From: Astrocystis sublimbata
Taxonomy: Eukaryota; Ascomycota; Sordariomycetes; Xylariales; Xylariaceae
Direction: 5' to 3'
Length of the DNA stretch: 64,000 nt
Assembly: GCA_022453515.1 (NCBI GenBank)
Contig: JAJNNY010000033.1
Coordinates: 62,001-126,000, forward strand
Shown here piece after piece: positions 47,075-58,540 of this stretch. Positions within the stretch are counted from its first letter, which is position 1. Every line of letters begins with the position of its first letter. Below the pieces are notes generated by a model that was given only the letters and a program-made list of their open reading frames with translations, searched no databases and was not told the origin of the DNA. The translations under genes and the position numbers were made by a program.

Positions 47075-48108
47075 GCGAGCTTGGAGGGGTGTACTCCAGG
47101 ACCTAGGGACCTAACCTTTGTACAGCGGCACTAATTGTATTCCGCAAGTGCTACGCTAAAGAACATCGCTAACTGCCAGCATAACGCGAGCCCGATTACG
47201 AATGGGTGTGGGACTCCCGGCCCCGATCGCTCGTCCGTTAAGACCGAATGCCTTTACCAACACCGCGGGCTTCCGTGTCATTGCCAGCCCGCTAGTTGGC
47301 AGTCGATGAATAACCACCAAACGTGTAGTCAGCAGGTGCATTTTTAATCCATCCGGACATTCGCTGTCGTACATACATGATAGAGACTACTACCGACCTG
47401 TCTGGTATACAAAAGAATCACAACTCCCATTCCCCTCCCATCCAGCCCAGTCTCTTCTTTCTCCCTTACACAAGCCAGCACAGACACCTCATCTCAGACG
47501 GCCCAGTATCTATTGCCAACACGCAGCATCGCAGCAATTCCAGACAAAACAAGCAATCACCACAGTGCAATAGCCCCCAGCTTCGTGGCAGAGCAGCCCA
47601 GATCGCAATACAGCATCGACACCAGAGACACCACATTACCCGATACGGCAATCGTGTGTATCGCAGCAATACAGCCCAGTCCTCAGAGACCCTCGCACAG
47701 CTGTACCCCCCGTCTCGTTGTACCCCGGTAGCGCGCCAGGATCCCCTGTCGAGGCCCCTGTCGTAGCGCCAGCAGAACGCCCACGCCTAGCAGTCGGATC
47801 CGTCGTGCCTGATCCAATCCCAATACCGAAGTCCAAGTACTCCCGTACCCAAGTACCTCTCGCAAAGTATCCGAGATCAACCCGCACACCGCACAACCTG
47901 GACGCGGACCCGAGATCCCTGCACGAGTTGAGCCCATCGCAAACCTTATACAAAAGGGAACAAGCTCCTCTCTACTTGCTGCCTTGACCGGACTTCGGTG
48001 CCTGACTCACACAAAAATCACAACAGAACACGACATAATAGCATCAAGCACATACAAACAACCTTGAACCATTGCTACAATACGTCTGCGTAGATATCAA
48101 CATACAAA

Positions 48109-48885
48109 ATGGTTTCTACAGCCTTCTCGTCATCACCCCTCCACTCACACTCACCACACCATCCCCAGAAGAAGCTGAAGATGTCTATCACCGAGACTTA
48201 CTTCATGGCTCACAAGGCGCGGGCCAAGCTCTCCTCCGAGGCAGCCCGTCCCGACCACAACCTCCGTCTGCTCGTCGGCCACGCCAACCTGCTCGACTCC
48301 TTGATGGTCGACCTTGCCGATGCCGAGCGTGAGCAAGAGAGCTGGTTCAACCAATCCGTCCGAAGTGCCGCCCCCAAGACTCAAGAACGACACGTACAAT
48401 GGGCAGACTCGGTAGCTGAGGAGGAGGATTGGGAAGCCGACTCTTCAGACTCGGACGACGACAGCGACATGGACGACGACGAAGACATCGAGATGTTCGA
48501 CGCCGCTCCCCTCGCCCGGATACCATCTCACCAAGTCGTACCTCCTTCGCCAAAACTACACACATTGGATGTCGAGAGTGAAGAGTTCGAGGGAGAGGAT
48601 GAGGACTTTGCACACCTCGGTCTCACACGATCACATTCACATTCAGCAACACCGCCTGAGCTCGAGCACGACTCCGAGTCCTCGGACGACGAGTCAATGC
48701 CACCCTCACCCCCTACTGCAACCATATCCACATTCGCCGAGAAGCAGAGTGAAAGCACAATGGCCGCCAAGTACTACGAGGCATCGCAAGACGACGAAGA
48801 GGACAAGTCAGATTTCTATAACGAAGGGTTCTATCTGCCACCGCGGAATTCCAATCGGTTAATCACGACAATCTCAGTCTACTAG
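48109..48885 (+). CDS. conserved acidic fungal protein of unknown function
   Basis: A 258-residue intronless gene. I recognise the pattern as a conserved hypothetical protein of sordariomycetes but know no function. A helical N-terminal part (MSITETYFMAHKARAKLSSEAARPDHNLRLLVGHANLLDSLMVDLADAEREQESWFNQSV) is the most conserved-looking segment. It is followed by an extremely acidic stretch (DSDDDSDMDDDEDIEMFD), a Ser/Pro-rich spacer with HSHSHS, and a conserved-looking end, FYNEGFYLPPRNSNRLITTISVY. There is no signal peptide, membrane segment or catalytic motif. Two starts are possible: the ATG at 48109 (context CAAAATGG) or the one at 48181 that begins MSITET; the second coincides with the start of the helical part. 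The leader upstream is long and C/A-rich. Confidence 0.75.
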   Translation: MVSTAFSSSPLHSHSPHHPQKKLKMSITETYFMAHKARAKLSSEAARPDHNLRLLVGHANLLDSLMVDLADAEREQESWFNQSVRSAAPKTQERHVQWADSVAEEEDWEADSSDSDDDSDMDDDEDIEMFDAAPLARIPSHQVVPPSPKLHTLDVESEEFEGEDEDFAHLGLTRSHSHSATPPELEHDSESSDDESMPPSPPTATISTFAEKQSESTMAAKYYEASQDDEEDKSDFYNEGFYLPPRNSNRLITTISVY

Positions 48886-51800
48886 ACTGTCCCCTTCCCA
48901 TCTCTCCACCTCCAACATCTTACATCATATTATTACTTGGTCAGGGTCACTACGAAAAAGTGCATTTATCATCTGCATCTGGGCGGCGTTTTAAAAATAC
49001 CACATAGCGGCATCGGCATCCAACATTGTTAGGAGCGACAGGGACTTGTTTATTTCGTTTGTTTATCATGCATTTACCATCATACCCACTGGCGAGGAGG
49101 ACTTTGGCTTGAGCGAACAATTAGGAACAGGTACCTGATGGCGCTCGCGATCATGTGCAAGGTCCTCGTTAGGATTTGGGATCATGGGAATTCGGAAACG
49201 TCACCACTCAGCGAGAGTCGGGATTGGGGGAGATTACTGTATCGGGCAAGCACTTACTTACTTACTTCCTGCTTGGCGGGGTTGGTTCCGCTCCCTGGCG
49301 CTTCGTGCACTTCTGCGGAGGCTCAAAGGTCGAGTGGACACGGATTAGCAAATCCGAATATCTGCATGTAGAAGGTGATCAGAACCCTCCCAGGTAGCTC
49401 CATCAGAATACAAAACAAATCAATTACTCAAACACGAAGCCTCTCATGCATTGGGCCAACGTGATATCTCGTAGCACCTAGTGGTGGTAGGCAGTCATGA
49501 TTGCCATTGTGAATTGTGAAATTATGACAGATCGGCCAGAGGGTCGGCTCACGAGCTGGCTCCGTTGCGTCATTGGTCCAACGAAGCACGGCACGAATGC
49601 CTAGCACGTGCAACAACAAGTACACTAAGGGATGTCCATGGGGTGCCACCCCGACACGTCCGTAGCGCAGCGAAGGGAAGGACAAGGAGCGACGGACGGT
49701 TTGCTGATCGCTTTTCGCGACATCGGTCGTTTACTAACTGGCGGAGTAATGACCCGTCGGGCTCACGGGACAGGAAAGCGTGCAAGCTGGTTTGGCTCGA
49801 ACCGCCATGTGTGTGTGCCTGCCCAGAGCCTGCCCAGGAGGCCCTGCCCAGTTCAGTAACAATCGGTAATCTCTCCAATCGACAATCGAGTCAGCATTCG
49901 CAATCACCTACAATTGCTCGAATAATGCATTACGTGGTGCGCCGCATCTGAATACCTGCTGAATTGGTCCAGGCTCGCCAGGTTCCAGAACATTGCCTCG
50001 ACCTACATCAGAGATAGCATCGCTCTTCTGCTACTACAGAGGGTGCATCGGTGCGTCCCGTATTCAGGTGAGTGCGTGACCCTCCATATGTCCTCTTGAA
50101 CAACCGCTTGGCTGGTCGACGTGATCCGCAGCCCGGTCGGGCTCCTCGTCCAAAGCCGGATTCCGTTGACTTTGTAAGGCAAGCTATCCCGACTTGGACT
50201 ACGGCAGAATAATGGCAGCTCGATGGCAGCTTGAGACGCACTGAGTCACCCACTGACAGGTAGCCAAGGTACATGTAGGTAAGTCGGCATCGTTTTGGAC
50301 CGCCGGCGTAACTAGGAGAGCTCCTTTGAGCCTATTCGATGCTGACAAACCTTGGCTTCGGAAACGAAACATGGGGCCTTTCATTGTCTTGATCACCTCG
50401 ATCACGTACCTGCCTCGCCTGTATGCGCACGTGCGACCTGCTTCCAAATTGCATACTATGTACTTACAAACCGGCAACACAATGCCAGTGCACTTGAAAT
50501 CAAATACATGACAAAGCACAAAGCACAAAGCACAAAGCAGGGCAACAAATTATTCTGAACCAGATAGAATGGATGCGTCCAATCTGCCAACGTCACCAGG
50601 GACCTGCAAAGGCTGCAAAGGCTGCAAAGGGGGTTTCAACCTCTTGGTCTTGGTCATTCGGTCCAACCAACTCCAAGTATCGAAGCCAACAGAACATAAC
50701 GCCTTGCGCGCATCGGAACCGCTCCTTCCAATTTTGTTTGGGAGTCCAGGGAACTAACTACCTACTACTTACTATGTGTGTACTTTACTAACGATTGACT
50801 GGACCAACTAAAGGTTGTATTGCGACTTGCTTTCGGTGCTCGGGTTTATTGGCCTCATCATGTCCCGCTTTCTCCGAAACAGCTCGGTGATCCATGACTC
50901 CTACAGTAATCTATCCTGCCTCGCCTGCTACCTTAGCACCCGAGGCACCTTGTGTTGTTAGGTAAGCAAAACAGTCCTAAGCCACCTAAAGGCTAAGAAC
51001 CGCTATAATGTGCGTCGATCTAAGAAACCTGTTCGCTGTATTTCGCATCGCCGGCCTGTTAGACTGGAAATGGCATACCTAGCAGGCTAGCACCTAGGTA
51101 CACACCGTGGCCGCCTTGCTCTGGATTGACGTCAGTATTGATTGCTATGTCTGTGCGAAATGTACGATAGCTGTGCAGCCGTGAGCACTTGTCACATGCC
51201 ATCTACCTACCTGTAGTTGCCTGTCTGCCTGTGTCTGCCTGCCTGCTGCCTGCTGCCCTGCATGCCGCCCGTGTCACAGCAAGGCAATGCAATGGATGCG
51301 TAATCACCTACTCCCTACATATCATGGATGTAGGTATACAGAATCCAAATATTATTCCACAAGGTCGCCTGATCCTTCCGGTGTCTACGTAGTGTTTCAG
51401 CATTTTTTGTAGAGATATTGATTAGTCTATCAAGGTAAGTTGCATGATCCTCAAAAGAACCTTGAAAAAAGTACGCAGGTACTTCAGTACGGTGAGGGCC
51501 GACAGGTCTTCCCCGCTCCCTGCAGAACGGAGATAAGACCCTGTCCCGTTGCCTCCCCAAAGTGCACTGCAGGAACGCGAAAGTGCAATTGGACCCAATT
51601 TAAGGTAGGTCCTTGGCGGGCTAGGTTTCACTTTGCTCAGCCAGGTGGAACTCCGCTCGAAAGGCCAATCTTTCCCGGTTGTCTGGATTCAGTGCGGGAA
51701 CTTAACGGAAAACTGCCCTACCCTTGTCTCTTATTTTCTCCTCATTTTTTTTTCTTTCCTTCCTTGTGACACAGCCGAAATTCGCCAGATGCCTGGTGGT

Positions 51801-52621
51801 GCTGCCTAGGCAGTCTCGGCAGTCTGCCATTCTCCATAAAAACACCACCTCAATTCATACATCCTCTTTTAAAGAGTCTCTCGGTTCAGCTTTCATGCAC
51901 ACAATTTCATCACAATTTCTTTAGCTACGAGCCAATATGAGTGGTCATAGCTACTGTACAAATCTAACCTACTGCCTAGGTACCTACCTCTGATAACTGC
52001 ATAGATAGGCCAATTTGGAAAGAGTACCTTCTTCGCATTCTGACCAATGCGACAAGGCATTGAACATGCGCCACAGAAGCGTGTGCACCAATAGGAATCA
52101 GACAACGACTTGGTTGGTCTCGGCAGGCTCCTCAAAGCTAACAGGAGCCTACTCGTACCTACGTAGCGTACAGGGGAATGAATATCAACTGATTGGAGCT
52201 GCCGCTTGCCGGCCAGGAGCGCAATATATCCAATGAACATGTCGAGATGTGAAGAGTCAAGACGAGCCCGCCGAGCTGGCTTCGGCCTCCACTTTTCTGG
52301 CTTTCGTCGCGTGGGGTGGATTCTCCTGCGACGTGGAGCTCCTAAAACGGTGTACAATAAGTGTACTAGTACTACTCGTAGGTATTACTGCCCAGTATTT
52401 ACCGATGAAATAGGTACTTTAGAGTATCTAGACAGCTTGAGCATGGCTCGACTTGGCTAGGAGTACCACAGCCTAGGTACCTGTCGAGCCTGTCTGCCTG
52501 TAGAGGTGTGTCTCATTTATTACCGCCCTCATTTAGATTAGTCGTCTTAGAGCTATAGTATAAAGTTCTTGTGATCTGAGATTTTTGTGTTCGGTATTGA
52601 TATGGCAAAACTATTAGCGCC

Positions 52622-52646
52622 ATTAAGCGTCTTCAAGACACTTAAT
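52622..52646. repeat. 25-base near-palindrome
   Basis: ATTAAG-C-GTCTT, a central C, then AAGAC-A-CTTAAT pair as an almost perfect inverted repeat. It sits in AT-rich gene-free DNA and has no evident role. Confidence 0.6.
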
Positions 52647-55179
52647 TTAGTGAGGTTGCTGGCCTTACATTCCTCAACTAGGTGGCTCGACTGGCTCGTA
52701 TTAGAAGCCTCGTCTCTCGTCGTCATGACAGCCTCACCAGTAAGACGTCGCCTATCTAGTGGGTGTGGGTATCAGTGTTCACTGTGTGTTTGGTAAGGCC
52801 ACGCCCACCATCGCCGATGGCATGAAGCTATACAACACAACAACACAACAACGCCAACGCTCGAGTCATGCATGAATCGTCATCGTCATAGGCCTACCTG
52901 AGTATCTATGTAATCCTGCCTCAGGCAACAAGGCAAGGGATTTTGATCTCGTAGCCTCTGCTGCATGAACAAGGAAGAGGATGTGATACCTGCATTCACC
53001 ATCGGCCATTCTATCTACCTGCGTTCAGTTGGGTGGGAATCCTCCTGCATGGTCCTTATGCGATCACAGGGGCACATGTATCGAGTCCAACATTACTCGA
53101 TATAAGTACGTTGCCCATGTACCTACGTACTACAAAGGATTTACTTGTATAAAGCTGCGAGACTCGTTGTCGCAGTCGTTTGATGCCACGCTCCATTCTA
53201 CATGTACAACAGCTCGGCGATTCCCTCGCTCTTCTTGGCCCTTTGATTGCCTGTTACGACTACTGTACCTACCGATCACTCATCTCCGGATCCACACCGA
53301 CCCGAACAGAGGTGGTGTCGTGTCACCACATATCATCATCACGGGCTCGACGGGTATCGGCGAGCACTAACCGGTGCCCCCGCTCGGCAGCGCATTCGTT
53401 CCACAGTATCGCCTGGGTCTCAGACGCACATCACATGCAGTCAGCCTGAACCATTGCAGTCACCGCCTGGTCTAAAAGAAGGTGAAGTAACGCACCCAAA
53501 GCCAAGTCATTACCGCCTGGTAGTGAATCCCGTACGCCAAGGCTTATTGCCTTCTCACAAGACGTATCCCCCGCCCGAGGGCCCAGCAGCGTTGGCAGAT
53601 GAAATGCCTCTGTGTGATGATTCAAAATGAAAATGATCCCAAACCTCCCCCCTGCCTTCGTTGGCGTCTCCCGGGCTCTGTCTGCTACTTACTGCATAAT
53701 GGTGCTTGCATCAGCCCATTCTACTGTATGCAGATACTATCTACGTACCTAGTGTTATTACACATATATGCAACTTGACTGCGGTGTGTCTTCTGCAAGA
53801 GTATGTGAGGGGGTGGGAAGATATAGGTATATTGGCAAGTGTTTCAAACGCCGAAACAGCGGAGGTAGATCACCTTCGCTATGCATGGGCTGCTTGAAAT
53901 GGCTGGGCAAAACGGCGGGATGGCACCCTCAAATCTCACTCGCATCCGTGGGCGCAATCGGTGGGAGCAACGGTAACATCGACGATATTGGCACATAACA
54001 GGTGCCTACCTAGGCCACTGGGGTACAAACAACGACAGGACATTGAATATGGCTGGCCCAGATCGCCGCATCGAATCCCCTTCCCTCCAAGCAAACGCCT
54101 AAAATGTTCTGAACAGATATCTCACAACCCAACGTGTGCAGTCGCACAAGTTGATTACTGCGAGTCAAGGATGCTTATCCAGCTTGTCTCTGTACACAGC
54201 CCTTGAGGCCCTCTATATGTTCGTACGCAATTTGTCAACGCCTGTTGCACATACCACCTACCTCCCATGGCCCAATACGGTATATGATCGATAAGAACCA
54301 ACATCGTCGCAAGCCACAACGAAAGGATGTCATTGTGCAGGTTGCTCAGCCGGGCTCCTGCGCAGCCCGTGTTAGAGATTCTGTAGGGGTCACCAATACC
54401 TATCAGCCTCCTCACATGCATTCCTTCCTGCAGGCTGGCAATCCTCTTCCTACCTGCTTACCTACTCATTGCCGCCATTGTGTCAGGCATCTGCATAGAC
54501 GCGCTTCTGTACGACCGCCTGCCCCTGCTGAGTAACGGTGCGTTGAAAACTGGTAATGTGGAGGAGCGTTGTCCTGTCGAGCCTGTTAACAGGAAAATAC
54601 GTTGCATTCAAAGTTGCACGAACATTCAGACAAGCGTACCGGAACCAAGCACGCATTGCTTAGGTACTTTGTCTGCGTTCCCTGTCCGATCAACACTAAT
54701 TGTACCTGGTATGGTCTGAAACACACAGAGAACCTTAGGTTTGATTGAGTGCCTAGGTAAGGATGCTCAAATCGCAGAATAAGTCACCGAAAAGAGAATT
54801 TCGTCTGTTCAACGTGAGAGCCGTGACCCTCGGGGAATTGTAATCTTGGCTGTGCGTGCTGTCAAACGTTGCAAGTACGCATGTCGTGCTTTGATGGCCC
54901 GAAGAGAGGGAGACCGAAAATTAAGGCCATACATACTGTTGCACAGTATCAACAATCTAGAAAGACCGTTGCAGGGCGCGCAAGCGGCACACTGCGTGTT
55001 TGGTTACGGGATCAGCAGATCGGAAGACAAGGCTACTATAGCTTGACAACGACTGGTATCCTAGAGGGACTGGATGCTGTCTGACCTCCGATCGGTGAGT
55101 ACCGATGGGCTGCCAGCACAGCACCACGTTGTGTGACTATGGAGGTAGGTATCTTGGGTTTTTTTCGGCAAGGGTAGGA

Positions 55180-55960
55180 AACTACATTTAGGATGTTAGT
55201 ACTTGTAGTCTTGCCTTATTACTAGAGATTCTTACAAATTTACATGGTACATTAGTGAGGTGTGATATGACACGTGTTGGTAGCCTTAAACGAAATATAA
55301 ATCTCGAGCATAAATAAACACAACTCTTATCTATTGCTCCTTATGGCGGCTCCTTAGCATCAATTGTTCAGCTATCTACGTTATCCACTAGCGAGAAATG
55401 TAATATAATTGCCCGATACATGCAACACATACTTACAGATGAATACTATACGCGAAGTTATTCTAGAAGCTTAGTAGGCATATGTTAATAAATGGTTCAT
55501 ATCTATGAGTTACTGTACAGCATTAGGCAGAGCGGTAAGGAGAACAGCTAAAGTGGGAATCGAATTTCCTACTGTATAATAGCCCAGAATAATTTCAATT
55601 TAGAACGAAATGTTGTTAGTTAGTTACAGTAAGTTGTCGATCAGCAGAATTATCATCCTGGGTAAGTGAACTTGTCTGTGATATAACTTATGACTATAGC
55701 ACTCTCTAGTCTATCAAGACGTCGGCAGTTTCTGTAGCACTCGAGATAGATGATCACATTCATATCTAACAGACTAACCCCGAGAAGTACATAGAGTATT
55801 GCACTGGAAGATAATTGATTTCAATCTATAAGTGATTCGCACTCCCAGAGATTTATATTATCACAGATAGTTGGTTTATCGAAGTAGAAGATAACGAAGC
55901 AGCATTTACCTAGTATTCCCATCTCATATATAAGAGGACAGTCACGTGCGAACAAGGTAT
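55180..55960. other. AT-rich island, possible RIP-degraded transposon
   Basis: The block is rich in A, T and TA steps and has no open frame. It contains a segment around 55520-55565 with tRNA-like wording (GGCAGAGCGG and later GGGAATCGAATTTCC), but the arms do not make a tRNA. The composition suggests an old element mutated by RIP; no terminal repeats were identified. Confidence 0.4.
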
Positions 55961-56246
55961 AGCTTCGCGTTGTATGGGCTCTTGTATCCTCATAGGAGCT
56001 ATGGACTTCATGAAAACTGTCACCGTGGTCATATTCACAAGTGGTGGGAAAGGAGCCACGATCAGGATGGTAAACTCGTCAATTGCCAGCTCACACAGAA
56101 GACCGCAATTTATCTCATGAGCTGATCATCACATTTGGGATAAACATCGATATTGGCAGATATTCAGTATTCAGGAACATGACAGGAACAACATAAACAC
56201 ATCATATGTGACTGGGTCGATCAATATGGAGGGATGCACGACGGGG

Positions 56247-56311
56247 CTGAATTAAGTGTCCGGGTCCAACTCACTTATACCCGCCTACCCACACCCGAAC
56301 ACTTAATTCAG
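56247..56311. repeat. 65-bp hairpin ending in CTGAATTAAGTGT
   Basis: CTGAATTAAGTGTCCGGGT (56247-56265) pairs with the reverse complement of 56293-56311 with one mismatch, around a 27-base loop. It lies 284 bases upstream of the IBA57 start. It could be a miniature inverted-repeat element or a promoter-region hairpin. Confidence 0.65.
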
Positions 56312-56594
56312 TCTACCCGTGGCAGGCGAGGCAGCTCGGCAGGTAGCCTAGATTCACGTTCACAGGTCTCTGGGCACACGCATGACCCACACAGTAAGTA
56401 ACCTTACAGTACCTATCCCAATACGAGTACAGAGCACCCATCTCACTTTATAACTCCGAACTTTTCTAATACGACCATTACAACCAATACCATATTACAG
56501 GTGACCTTCACCAACCAAGAAATCACACACGAGCACGCCGCCCGCCAGGTCGGCGCATCCTAGCCGCTCAAGTTGATACCAGTGGTGTGGCGCG

Positions 56595-57986
56595 ATGCAG
56601 GCGGCACCGCGCAGCGCCGCAAGGTGGCCTGCTAAAGGCCTGTCCTCGTCCTTCTCGTCGGCGCATGCGAGCTCCAGAGCTCCATTCGTGTGCGCATCAT
56701 GTCGGCTACAACAGCACCAACAGAGTCATGTTGCGAACCGAAGGCAACGTCGCAGCTTCGCATCCAAACCCTCGCCTTCCACGCCCCCCGCGCCCCCTCC
56801 GTCGTCGGGACATGCTCGTCTCCGCACACGACGGCTGATATCGATTTCCGGCGTTGACGCGCCGCACTTCCTGCAGGGCCTTGTTACGACGTCGATCGAA
56901 GGGAACAGCACTGCAAACCCGAACCGCTCGACGAAGCCGACGGAGCAAGCGCCCTGGTTCTACTGCGGCTTTCTCAACGCCCTCGGCCGGGTGCTGCACG
57001 ATGTCTTTGTCTATCCCGCTCCCCCAGGCTCGACCGGGGAGCCCCATTTCATCATCGAGGTCGATACCGCCCAGCTGGCCACGCTGCTGAAGCACCTGAA
57101 GCGTTACAAGTTGCGGAGCAAGATCTCCCTGCGCGCCCTGGAGGAGGACGAGATGAGCGTGTGGCAGATCTGGAATGATGCGGACATGATCCTGCCGACG
57201 CAAGAGCTGGGCGGCCCTGTGCGGAAAGACGAGCGATCCATCATGATACCCGACTTTCGCGCCCCCGGTATGGGCTACCGCGTCCTCACCTATGGGGTGG
57301 ATCTGGATGTGCCAGCACTCGGCCTGTCCTCGGGACTACAGTCTGCCGCCGGCCAGGAGACGGATGAGTCTGCATACCGCGTGCACCGGTACCTGCGCGG
57401 CGTGCCGGAGGGCAGTGCCGAGATCATCCCTACGCAAGCGCTGCCGCAGGAGTCCAACATGGATATCATGGGGGGCATCGACTTCCGGAAAGGCTGCTAC
57501 GTAGGGCAGGAGCTGACCATCCGCACTCGCCATCGTGGAGTTGTGCGAAAGCGCATCCTGCCGTGCATGCTGTATAGCGAGAGCGACGCCGTGCCGAAGT
57601 CTCTCGAGTTTAGACAAGGTGCGGTCCCCCCTGTGGTCAGCGAGGCCCGGGACCTCCACGGCCTCACCATCGGGCGGCACGGCAAGAAAGGTCGCAGCAC
57701 CGGCACCTTCCTTGCCGGCACTGGCAACATAGGGCTTGCGCTGTGCCGCGTCCAGCTCATGACGGACCTCGTGGTGCCCAACGATACAGCAACGCTGGAA
57801 TTTGACCCCACAGCCGAATTCGTGATGCAGCCTGCTAAGGGCGGGGAAGGGGAGGCTGAGGCTGAGGCTGAGACTGGCGATAAGGGGGTCGTCAAGGTGA
57901 AAGCGTTCGTGCCGGAGTGGCTTCGGCGGCGGTTGGATGAGGAGGTCGTGAATCAACAACATCAGCAGGCGCCAAACGCCATGTGA
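56595..57986 (+). CDS. IBA57: mitochondrial iron-sulfur assembly factor IBA57 (CAF17)
   Basis: An intronless 463-residue protein of the folate-binding aminomethyltransferase-like (GcvT/YgfZ) family. The first ~58 residues are rich in Arg, Ser and Ala with no acidic residue (ending RRQRRSFASKPS), a mitochondrial targeting peptide. Family segments are LISISGVDAPHFLQGLVTTSI, FLNALGRVLHDVFVYP and, decisively, FRKGCYVGQELTIRTRHRGVVRKR, with the KGCYVGQE signature at 299-306 that carries the conserved cysteine. In yeast Iba57 works with Isa1/Isa2 in the matrix to make 4Fe-4S clusters for aconitase, lipoate synthase and biotin synthase. A Glu/Ala-rich insertion (GEGEAEAEAETGDKG) near the end is a low-complexity loop. 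Length is close to fungal relatives. The stop is followed by a short 3' flank and the convergent RIA1 gene. Confidence 0.93.
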   Translation: MQAAPRSAARWPAKGLSSSFSSAHASSRAPFVCASCRLQQHQQSHVANRRQRRSFASKPSPSTPPAPPPSSGHARLRTRRLISISGVDAPHFLQGLVTTSIEGNSTANPNRSTKPTEQAPWFYCGFLNALGRVLHDVFVYPAPPGSTGEPHFIIEVDTAQLATLLKHLKRYKLRSKISLRALEEDEMSVWQIWNDADMILPTQELGGPVRKDERSIMIPDFRAPGMGYRVLTYGVDLDVPALGLSSGLQSAAGQETDESAYRVHRYLRGVPEGSAEIIPTQALPQESNMDIMGGIDFRKGCYVGQELTIRTRHRGVVRKRILPCMLYSESDAVPKSLEFRQGAVPPVVSEARDLHGLTIGRHGKKGRSTGTFLAGTGNIGLALCRVQLMTDLVVPNDTATLEFDPTAEFVMQPAKGGEGEAEAEAETGDKGVVKVKAFVPEWLRRRLDEEVVNQQHQQAPNAM

Positions 57987-58540
57987 CTTTAAGCGGTGTA
58001 CTTGTACTCTGTCTGTACAGAATAAGACAGGATAGTGACGAACGTACAGCTTTCTAACACTACTACCTAGTAGCATTTTCATGGCACTGTTCACTATTTA
58101 TGAACTGTATGTACACTACCTATGTGTGAATGAATTCCATGTATCCCAGCACGGCATTGGCTGGGATCTTGAGCATAAGTACTTAGTAGAATCAGTATTG
58201 CCTGGGGCACTGTGAATGTTTTTCTAGATTGAGCTATATCAGTCTGCCGAAGAAATTTGTCATTTGGGTTTTGCTGGTCTATAACGAAGTTGATCACATT
58301 TGGTTTCTCAGACCTTCTAAACTGATCCCAATTGTGGCAATCGTTTTGAGTTAGTTACGTTTTACATTCATCTGATCCATTCGGAGAGCTACTTGGAGGA
58401 CACTGGGTATTCCTATGGAGTATTTAGCTCACGGAGTGACTTCTAATTACATTCTTCCAGTATGACACGTCCAAGCCTGTCTAATTGCTGCACAAGCATC
58501 ATCTCTCCCAAAACGTAGCTCCAAACGCACGGCATCCCAT
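57987..58540. other. convergent intergenic region IBA57 / RIA1
   Basis: About 550 bases between two converging stop codons. No gene, repeat or RNA is recognised; the sequence is moderately AT-rich, as expected for two 3' flanks. Confidence 0.6.

Larger units (their letters stand above)
38976..48108. other. 9.1-kb gene-free stretch with a foldback element
   Basis: No gene is recognised. The stretch carries a 16-base C run (40094-40109), paired tandem repeats (43530-43592), a CCAGGCAT run (about 44185-44210) and the telomere-repeat foldback element (44926-45343). It also has five TACTCGTA copies and an AT-rich patch with a small hairpin (46870-47075). From about 47400 the DNA becomes a C/A-rich leader-like tract with CAGCA-type repeats leading to the acidic-protein gene. 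Open frames of up to 161 codons here have no motifs. Confidence 0.5.
48886..56594. other. 7.7-kb gene-free stretch
   Basis: Short frames only; none shows a domain. It holds tandem CAAAG (about 50514-50540) and GGCTGCAAA (about 50608-50630) repeats and three of the window's TACTCGTA copies. CCTGTCGAGCCTGT occurs at 52479-52493 and 54573-54586, and TGCCTCGCCTG at 50411, 50917 and (reverse) 56323. A near-palindrome lies at 52622-52646, an AT-rich island at about 55180-55960, and a hairpin at 56247-56311 just before IBA57. Confidence 0.5.

Noticed and set aside
47377..47766. 129-codon plus frame
   Set aside because: Part of the C/A-rich leader-like tract upstream of the acidic-protein gene; no domain.
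55520..55570. tRNA-like wording
   Set aside because: GGCAGAGCGG resembles a D-arm and GGGAATCGAATTTCC a T-arm, but spacing, anticodon arm and acceptor stem do not form a tRNA.
57336..58094. 252-codon frame on minus
   Set aside because: It is fully antisense to IBA57, whose protein has clear family motifs; high GC coding DNA often leaves the opposite strand open.
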